Translations under genes and position numbers: made by a program
Assembly (NCBI GenBank): GCA_030635995.1
Contig: DAOVXU010000056.1
Span: 1-9,107 of the forward strand
Source of the DNA: Arcobacter sp.
GTDB lineage: Bacteria > Campylobacterota > Campylobacteria > Campylobacterales > Arcobacteraceae
DNA: 9,107 bases
Direction of reading: 5' to 3'
Notes under the pieces: model-generated
Database searches by the model: none
What the model was told of the DNA's origin: nothing
What the model saw: the letters and a program-made list of their open reading frames with translations, nothing else
In this document: positions 1-4,723 of the stretch, in pieces
Position numbering within the stretch: position 1 is the stretch's first letter
How the letters are laid out: each line of letters begins with the position of its first letter

Positions 1-529
1 CTACAAGTTTATGTAAAAGTTCCCTTTGAGAATACTCCTGCCCTACTTCAAGTTTTTGTACATTTTTCTTATATTCGTGAGGAGAACCTAAACCATAGTT
101 TGCACTTACAGATGCTACACAAATAATATCTTCAAAAGTAAGAAGTGAAGCAGTAGTAGAAAGTCTAAGCCTTTCAAGTTCACTATTAATTGAACTGTCT
201 TTTTCTATAAACAAATCTTGCCGAGGTATGTAAGCCTCAGGCTGATAATAATCATAATAAGATATAAAATATTCCACATGATTATCAGGGAAAAATCCTC
301 TAAACTCAGAGTATAGTTGAGCTGCCAAAGTTTTGTTATGTGTCATAATCAAAGTTGGCATCTGAGTAGCTTCTATAACCTTAGCCATAGTATAGGTTTT
401 ACCACTTCCTGTAACACCTAATAAAGTGTTATATTTATTACCGTTAACAATACTTGCTGTTAATTGATCAATAGCTTCTGGCTGATCTCCCGCTGGAGAA
501 TATTGAGTGTGTACTTTAAATGGTGTCAT
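1..529 (-). CDS. uvrB: UvrB, excinuclease ABC subunit B (N-terminal part, cut by the left edge)
   Basis: UvrB is the damage-verifying helicase-like subunit of nucleotide excision repair: UvrA loads it at lesions and UvrC is then recruited to incise. The visible 176 residues (the family is usually about 660) begin MTPFKVHTQYSPAGDQPEAI. Walker A, GVTGSGKT, is at residues 38-45, followed by the motif Ia-type stretch THNKTLAAQLYSEF. The UvrB-specific beta-hairpin follows at about residues 90-116 (YYDYYQPEAYIPRQD, then FIEKDSSIN), and then SVSANYGLGSP. The start is fixed by homology: the reading upstream holds no other ATG and meets a stop at 557-559. There is no Shine-Dalgarno sequence, and a TATAAT box lies only 7 nt before the ATG. 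It is divergent from the kinase gene at 771 and probably unrelated to it in function. Identification is secure; the rest of the gene is outside the window. Confidence 0.97.
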   Translation of the reverse strand, partial: MTPFKVHTQYSPAGDQPEAIDQLTASIVNGNKYNTLLGVTGSGKTYTMAKVIEATQMPTLIMTHNKTLAAQLYSEFRGFFPDNHVEYFISYYDYYQPEAYIPRQDLFIEKDSSINSELERLRLSTTASLLTFEDIICVASVSANYGLGSPHEYKKNVQKLEVGQEYSQRELLHKLV

Positions 530-536
530 GGTGTGG

Positions 537-542
537 ATTATA
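537..542 (-). promoter_or_regulatory. TATAAT -10 box of uvrB, 7 nt before the start codon
   Basis: Read on the minus strand, GATATAAT is followed by CCACACC and then the uvrB ATG. Initiation at the usual distance from a -10 box would fall at or within a base or two of the A of the ATG, giving a leaderless or near-leaderless mRNA. This agrees with the absence of any AGGA-like ribosome site. No convincing -35 is seen, as is common in Campylobacterota, where T-rich phased tracts stand in for it. Confidence 0.55.
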
Positions 543-544
543 TC

Positions 545-658
545 TTTTTTTTGTGGTTATATGAATTAATATTGTGAATTGGTGTGATTATTTTGTGTTT
601 AGATTGTTTGATGAATTTATTGATAGTATGTAAAATTATGTGATTTATTGGTGTATGG
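545..658. other. C-free, G/T-rich intergenic tract between uvrB and the first kinase gene
   Basis: From 545 to 658 the plus strand contains no C at all but about 26 G, mostly in TTGTG, GGTGTG and ATGTG words. Any RNA made from the minus strand here (upstream of uvrB) would contain no G. No ORF, RNA gene or repeat family was recognised inside it; the 18 bp repeat begins at its right end. Confidence 0.8.
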
Positions 659-674
659 CTGCATATAGGCTGCC
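657..674 (+). repeat. Repeat copy 1: GGCTGC-ATATA-GGCTGCC
   Basis: The element is a tandem direct repeat of the hexamer GGCTGC at 11 bp pitch, about one helical turn, about 97 bp upstream of the kinase start at 771. The similarity to copy 3 extends left to 648 and right to 675: 25 of 28 positions match. A G+C-rich 18-mer is conspicuous in this AT-rich intergenic DNA. The function is unknown; the layout resembles a tandem half-site for an OmpR/PhoB-type regulator, or a cassette boundary. Confidence 0.85.
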
Positions 675-733
675 TGAGAATTTGTATATTAATTTTGATT
701 ATCTTTCGTAAATTTGGTTTCTAGAAATAAATG

Positions 734-764
734 TTACATGAATATTACATAAGTTAGATATAAT
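734..764 (+). promoter_or_regulatory. Promoter of the first kinase gene: TTACAT-N5-TTACAT followed by TATAAT
   Basis: TATAAT occupies 759-764, only 6 nt before the ATG at 771, so the mRNA is probably leaderless; no ribosome site is present. Just upstream lie two TTACAT hexamers, at 734-739 and 745-750, spaced 11 bp apart. They cover the -35 region and could be an activator site for a tandem-binding response regulator. The -10 box is clear; the regulator role is inferred. Confidence 0.5.
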
Positions 765-770
765 TATCAA

Positions 771-3617
771 ATGATTACAAAAAATACTAAATATCAAATA
801 AATAAGTTACTAAAGTATATGTTTCTAAGTATACTAGTATTTACCAATATTCTATTTGCAAAATCAATTAATTATACTCAACAAGAAATAGATTACATAA
901 AACAAAATAAAACTATAAAAATTGCTATGCTTGATAATTTCAAGCCTTTTTCATTTTTTGAAAATAATAAACATCAAGGATTAAGTGTAGATATCTTAGA
1001 AAAAATATCTATACTAAGTGGTTTGAAATTTAATATACAAACTTCTTCATGGTCTACAGCCTTAAATAATTTTAAAGAAAAAAAAGTTGATATGATTAGT
1101 GGTATCTCTCAGACTAAAAAAAGAGAAAAATTTGCATTATTTAGTGAACCATTTTATGAAATACCAACATATGTATTTGGATTAAAAAGTGATAAAATAT
1201 ATAAAAACAATAATAACTTAAAAGGAAAAAGAGTAGGTGTCAATAAAGATATGTTTTATATTGATTCATTAAAAGAGTTAGGTATTAAAGTAGTAGAATA
1301 CCCTAATAATAATCAAAAGGCAAAGGCATTAGCTTTTGGTAAAATTGATTATTATTTATCTAACTATACAACTGGATTAAAAGCTATTAGTAGTCAGTCC
1401 CTAACTAATATAAAACCATTAGATGAATTTAAAAGTATTAAAAAAGAAGATATAAGATATGCAATAAATAAGTACAATAAGATACTTCATAGTATTATTG
1501 AGAAGTCACTCAATAATATAAAAGAAAATAATATAAATTCTTTAATATATAAATGGATATTAGAAATAAAAGAGATAGAAGTTGTCAACTATATTAATTT
1601 AACAACTCCAGAAGAAGAGTATTTAAAACAAAAGAAAAAAATAACGATGTGTATTGATCCTGACTGGATGCCATTTGAAAAATTTGAAAATGGTAAACAT
1701 ATTGGTATGAGTGCGGAATATTTCAAAATATTTCAAAAAAATATTCCTACTTCTATAGAAGTTATTTATACAAATACATGGAGTCAGTCATTAGAATATG
1801 CTAAAAGTAGAAAATGTGATATTTTATCTTTAGCTATGGAGACACCTGAAAGAAAAGAATATTTAAATTTTACAAAACCATATTTAAGTGTTCCTGTAGT
1901 ATTAGCAACAAAACTGAATATTACTTTTATTGATAAAATTAAATATTTGAAAAATAAAAAAATAGGTGTTGTAAAAAATGGTGCATTTAGTCAGCTATTA
2001 AAGAATGAATACAAAAATTTAGAAATTATAGAGATTGATACTGTTAATCAAGGATTACAAAAAGTTGAAAATGGTGAACTGTATGGTTTTGTTGATACGA
2101 TTATATCAATTGGAAACCAATTACAAAATAATTTTACAGGAATGTTAAAGATATCTGCCAGATTTGATGAAAAAATGAATCTATCAATAGGTGTTAGAAA
2201 TGATGATCCTGTTTTAGTTGGTATATTTGAAAAAATTATCCAAACTTTATCTGAAGAATCAAAATATAAAATATTAAATAAGTATATTTCTGTTAAATAT
2301 GAAAAAGGTATTGATTATATATATCTTTGGTATATAATAGGAGTTCTTTTAATTATATTTTTAGCTTTTGCATATAAGCAATATATTTTAAGAAAACTAA
2401 ATCATACTCTTGAAGAAAAAGTTGAAGATAGAACAAAAGAGCTTATTAAAAAAACTGAAGAGTTAGAACATAGTTTAAGAGAAGTCTCAGATTCAAAAAA
2501 GTTAATTGAAAATATTATTAATAATGCTCCAGTTAGAATATTTTGGAAAGATAAAAATAGTATATATTTAGGTGCTAACAAATTATTTTTAAATGATGCT
2601 GATCTAGAGGATAAAAGTCAAATTATAGGTAAAAGTGATTGGGATTTAAAATGGAAAATTGAAGCACAATCGTATATAGATGATGATAAATATGTTATGG
2701 ATACGAGGGAATCAAAAATTCAATTTGAAGAAACACAAACATATGAAGATGGGTCAAAAATATATCTAGTAACATCAAAGATACCATTAATTGATGAGCA
2801 CAATAATGTAATAGGTGTTTTAGGTATATATGATGATGTTACAAAACAAAAATTATTACAATCAGAGTTATTTAAAAAAGATTTACAATTATTTGAGCAA
2901 TCAAAACTAGCTTCAATGGGAGAGATGATAGGAAATATAGCTCATCAATGGAGACAACCATTAGCTACTATAAATTCAAGCATAATAGGTATAAAAACAA
3001 AAATAGCGATGGAAAAATATGATTTATCAAAAGAAGAGGAAAGGGGGAGCTTTTTAATTCTTTTAAATACTAAATTTAATAGTATTGAAGATAATGTAGA
3101 ACATCTATCAACAACTATAAATACTTTTCAAGATTTTATCAAAGAAAAAAAAGAGATTAAAAAGGTGATACTCCAAGATAGAATAGATTTGACATTGAAT
3201 ATACTTGAAGTTTCCCTATCAAATAATTTTATAGAGTTAAAAAATAATGTAGATTATAAAAAACCAATTGAAATAACTATGGTTATAGGTGAGCTTTCGC
3301 AAGTACTTACAAATATTATAAATAATGCAAAAGATGTATTAAAACAAAATAAAGTAGATAAACCTTGGATAGCAATATCTTTAGTAAAAAAAGAGAATAT
3401 TGCTATTATAACTATTGAAGATAATGGTGGGGGGATACCTGATGATATAATGCCAAGAATCTTTGATCCATACTTTACAACTAAACATGAATCTCAAGGT
3501 ACTGGTCTTGGACTTCATATGAGTTATAAAATAATAGTTGAGAGTTTAAAAGGTAGACTATGGGCTGAAAATACTAATAATGGTGCGAAATTTTTTATAG
3601 AGTTGTCACTAAGTTAA
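771..3617 (+). CDS. Membrane sensor histidine kinase with two tandem SBP_bac_3 domains and a PAS domain
   Basis: Inner-membrane hybrid-receptor kinase, 948 residues. Order: signal peptide (about 1-30, ending ILFA|KS); two periplasmic SBP_bac_3 domains (about 48-263 and 290-506); one membrane helix (about 517-535); a coiled coil (about 540-580); PAS (about 577-695); HisKA with H-box HQWRQPL, phospho-acceptor H725; HATPase with N-box N848/N852, G1 box DNGGGIP (884-890), FDPYFTTK and GTGLGL (910-915). Both binding domains keep the arginine that grips the ligand carboxylate in amino-acid SBPs (R118 in TKKREKF, R361 in TPERKEY), so amino acids or similar carboxylates are plausible ligands. Two tandem SBP domains recall BvgS/EvgS, but receiver and HPt domains are absent, so a separate response regulator is needed and none lies alongside. 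M1 is preferred to M17 because it supplies the basic n-region and sits just after a TATAAT box. Catalytic residues look intact. Confidence 0.95.
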   Translation: MITKNTKYQINKLLKYMFLSILVFTNILFAKSINYTQQEIDYIKQNKTIKIAMLDNFKPFSFFENNKHQGLSVDILEKISILSGLKFNIQTSSWSTALNNFKEKKVDMISGISQTKKREKFALFSEPFYEIPTYVFGLKSDKIYKNNNNLKGKRVGVNKDMFYIDSLKELGIKVVEYPNNNQKAKALAFGKIDYYLSNYTTGLKAISSQSLTNIKPLDEFKSIKKEDIRYAINKYNKILHSIIEKSLNNIKENNINSLIYKWILEIKEIEVVNYINLTTPEEEYLKQKKKITMCIDPDWMPFEKFENGKHIGMSAEYFKIFQKNIPTSIEVIYTNTWSQSLEYAKSRKCDILSLAMETPERKEYLNFTKPYLSVPVVLATKLNITFIDKIKYLKNKKIGVVKNGAFSQLLKNEYKNLEIIEIDTVNQGLQKVENGELYGFVDTIISIGNQLQNNFTGMLKISARFDEKMNLSIGVRNDDPVLVGIFEKIIQTLSEESKYKILNKYISVKYEKGIDYIYLWYIIGVLLIIFLAFAYKQYILRKLNHTLEEKVEDRTKELIKKTEELEHSLREVSDSKKLIENIINNAPVRIFWKDKNSIYLGANKLFLNDADLEDKSQIIGKSDWDLKWKIEAQSYIDDDKYVMDTRESKIQFEETQTYEDGSKIYLVTSKIPLIDEHNNVIGVLGIYDDVTKQKLLQSELFKKDLQLFEQSKLASMGEMIGNIAHQWRQPLATINSSIIGIKTKIAMEKYDLSKEEERGSFLILLNTKFNSIEDNVEHLSTTINTFQDFIKEKKEIKKVILQDRIDLTLNILEVSLSNNFIELKNNVDYKKPIEITMVIGELSQVLTNIINNAKDVLKQNKVDKPWIAISLVKKENIAIITIEDNGGGIPDDIMPRIFDPYFTTKHESQGTGLGLHMSYKIIVESLKGRLWAENTNNGAKFFIELSLS

Positions 3618-3641
3618 AACTAAACTTTTATAAAATACAAC

Positions 3642-3887
3642 CTACAACTGCATATAGGCTGCCGAAACAATTATCAAAGAATAAAAATTATAATAGTTAT
3701 TTTTAAGTATATAATCTTTTAATAATTTACTTTCTATTTCTAATGATTGAAATAAATATTTAGCTTGATATTCTAATACATTATGTAGGTGATTGTATGA
3801 AAGATTTGTATATTGTAAATTATTTGATTTATATTGAGCTTTTAATTGACAATAAAAATAGAAATCTAGAATTTCATTAATTATCAT
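3642..3887 (-). CDS. Hypothetical protein, 81 residues, last gene of the DUF4160/DUF2442 operon
   Basis: I do not recognise the family. The protein is rich in Tyr, Asn and Leu, has no signal peptide or obvious membrane helix, and looks mainly helical (for example LEYQAKYLFQSLEIESKLLK in the middle). It starts 8 bp after the stop of the DUF2442 gene, in the same direction, without its own good ribosome site, which fits translational coupling. Its last six residues come from the 18 bp repeat at 3646-3663, so the present C-terminus may be secondary: either the repeat arrived in the gene or the ORF reads through into it by chance. It converges on the kinase gene, with 24 bp between their ends. 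It could be a real third member of the TA-like operon or a decayed or spurious ORF. Confidence 0.5.
   Translation of the reverse strand: MIINEILDFYFYCQLKAQYKSNNLQYTNLSYNHLHNVLEYQAKYLFQSLEIESKLLKDYILKNNYYNFYSLIIVSAAYMQL
3646..3663 (+). repeat. Repeat copy 2: AACTGC-ATATA-GGCTGCC
   Basis: Same element and orientation as the copies at 657 and 4662, with GG replaced by AA in the left hexamer. It begins 28 bp after the stop of the first kinase. Read on the minus strand it encodes the last residues (AAYMQL) of the small 81-residue ORF, so it overlaps the 3' end of that ORF. The similarity to the other copies does not extend beyond the 18 bp core. Confidence 0.75.
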
Positions 3888-3895
3888 CAGTTTAT

Positions 3896-4264
3896 TTAAC
3901 TAGCCATATAATCTAAAGTAGCTTTTTGGAATAATGCAGAACGACTAATATGATGTTCTTTTGCATAATTATCTGCAATATCTAAAAAATTAGCTTGTAC
4001 AGATATGTTAATCCTTTTTGTTTCATTTCCGAAATCTCTTATAATACCTTCTATAGATATATCTTCATCTATATCTTCAAAGTGAATACCCACACCATTT
4101 GCTATAAGTCTATAGTTTTTCAATTCTTTATTTGTGGCACTATTAAGTCTTTTAGTGTAAGTATATGGAACAGTTAAAACTCTAGTAGAATTTAACTCTA
4201 TATACATTTTATCATCACCAAATCCAACTGATTTTATCAATAATTTATTGTTTAAAATACTCAT
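3896..4264 (-). CDS. DUF2442 protein with C-terminal ribbon-helix-helix-like domain (antitoxin-like)
   Basis: 122 residues. Residues about 18-75 match DUF2442: a beta-rich stretch with LNSTRVLTVPY, an N-S-A-T-N-K-E segment, and the end GIHFEDIDEDISIEGII. Residues about 84-122 (RINISVQANFLDIADNYAKE, then HHISRSALFQKATLDY) read like a ribbon-helix-helix DNA-binding segment, a strand followed by two helices, as in many type II antitoxins and HicB tails. DUF2442 proteins are usually shorter and lack this tail. The start is supported by AAGGA 7 nt before the ATG, inside the end of the DUF4160 gene; the two genes overlap by 20 nt. Expected role (inferred): partner or antitoxin of the DUF4160 protein and probable autorepressor at the dyad 4489-4504. 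DUF2442 itself has no established biochemical function that I know of. Confidence 0.8.
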   Translation of the reverse strand: MSILNNKLLIKSVGFGDDKMYIELNSTRVLTVPYTYTKRLNSATNKELKNYRLIANGVGIHFEDIDEDISIEGIIRDFGNETKRINISVQANFLDIADNYAKEHHISRSALFQKATLDYMAS

Positions 4265-4478
4265 CCCATGTTCCTTTTAATTTATCTTTATTTTTAGTTA
4301 CTAATGATACTAACTTTTTTAATTCTTTACTATTTAAATTATAAGTATCTGTAACTTTTAACGATTCTATCTCAATTCTTGCATATGAATCACCTTTTTC
4401 AATATGAATATGTTCAGGTGTATGTTCATCACTAAAAAAGAAGAATCTATAACCATCTATTCTTAATACTGTTGGCAT
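4245..4478 (-). CDS. DUF4160 family protein, 77 residues (toxin-like partner of DUF2442)
   Basis: Full-length DUF4160 protein. Typical features are the start PTVLRIDGYRFFFFSDEH, the histidine cluster EHTPEHIHIE (H19, H23, H25), a short strand YARIEIESL, and a helical end LNSKELKKLVSLVTKNKDKL closing with WDEYF. DUF4160 genes recurrently sit directly before DUF2442 genes, and the pair is often regarded as toxin-antitoxin-like, but I know of no proven activity. First gene of a minus-strand operon: ribosome site AAGGA 5 nt before the ATG and a TATAAT box at 4495-4500. The 20 nt overlap with the next gene makes coupled translation likely. Family assignment is firm; the toxin role is inference. 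Confidence 0.85.
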   Translation of the reverse strand: MPTVLRIDGYRFFFFSDEHTPEHIHIEKGDSYARIEIESLKVTDTYNLNSKELKKLVSLVTKNKDKLKGTWDEYFKQ

Positions 4479-4488
4479 CTATATCCTT

Positions 4489-4504
4489 TGTGTAATTATA
4501 CACA
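4489..4504 (-). promoter_or_regulatory. Operator-like dyad TGTGTA-ATTA-TACACA over the -10 box of the DUF4160 operon
   Basis: A perfect 6 bp inverted repeat with a 4 bp centre. The minus-strand TATAAT (positions 4500-4495) lies inside it, and the AAGGA ribosome site (4484-4488) follows immediately. A dimeric repressor bound here would block RNA polymerase. The product of the second gene carries a ribbon-helix-helix-like tail, so autoregulation as in type II toxin-antitoxin operons is the natural reading. Confidence 0.6.
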
Positions 4505-4533
4505 CTTTTATATTTTATTTGACTTAATATAAT

Positions 4534-4629
4534 CTAATAAATCCCATCAACAGCATTAACATTACTATTTCTACCACCATATGTAGCAGAATACAATCCT
4601 ATTGAAAGTGTTTTATGATTATTTAAATT
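4534..4629 (-). pseudogene. Remnant of a C-terminal coding end (…SNVNAVDGIY stop)
   Basis: Read on the minus strand, the stretch encodes TLSIGLYSATYGG followed by RNSNVNAVDGIY and a TAG stop. It is in frame for about 32 codons before a stop at 4630-4632, with no start codon. It has protein-like composition (Gly, Tyr and Ser, ending in an aromatic residue, as outer-membrane proteins often do), but I do not recognise the family. A related end, NNVVNGIY plus TAG, occurs at 7222. It is probably a decayed gene end. The rest of the 4505-4660 region shows nothing else. Confidence 0.35.
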
Positions 4630-4661
4630 TTATTGATATATTTGATATCTTTTTGGTGTGT

Positions 4662-4679
4662 GGCTACATATAGGCTACC
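4662..4679 (+). repeat. Repeat copy 3: GGCTAC-ATATA-GGCTACC
   Basis: Same orientation as copies 1 and 2, ending 34 bp before the -10 box of the second kinase gene. Compared with copy 1, both hexamers carry the same G-to-A change (GGCTGC to GGCTAC, at 4666 and 4677), so the direct-repeat symmetry is kept while the partial palindrome seen in copy 1 is lost. The similarity to copy 1 extends over 4653-4680. Confidence 0.85.
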
Positions 4680-4712
4680 TTAAATTTAGTAATATTTTAA
4701 GTATATTATTAG

Positions 4713-4718
4713 TATAAT
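4713..4718 (+). promoter_or_regulatory. TATAAT -10 box of the second kinase gene, 5 nt before the start codon
   Basis: AGTATAATCATTC leads directly into the ATG at 4724, and no ribosome site is present. Upstream, AT tracts recur at about 11 bp (TTTAGTAATAT, then TTTAAGTATAT), the phased T-rich pattern that stands in for -35 boxes in Campylobacter-type promoters. Transcription would start at or next to the ATG. The protein start is fixed by a signal peptide with no alternative ATG, which makes this the cleanest leaderless case in the window. Confidence 0.55.
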
Positions 4719-4723
4719 CATTC

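Noticed and set aside
656..672. Repeat as a sigma-54 promoter (TGGC ... GC with GG-N10-GC spacing)
   Set aside because: Copies 1 and 3 do have GG-N10-GC, but the -12 part reads AGGC instead of TTGC, copy 2 has lost the GG, and good TATAAT boxes lie downstream of copies 1 and 3.
3618..3641. Intrinsic terminator between kinase 1 and the 81-residue ORF
   Set aside because: Only a short AT palindrome (TTTTATAAAA) is present, with no GC stem and no T-run.
3995..4177. 60-codon plus-strand ORF
   Set aside because: It lies wholly opposite the DUF2442 gene, has a composition typical of an antisense frame, and has no ribosome site or known domain.
657..4679. CRISPR or integron attC interpretation of the three repeats
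   Set aside because: Only three copies with irregular spacing of about 3 kb and 1 kb, no spacers or cas or integrase gene, and no attC-like folded structure.
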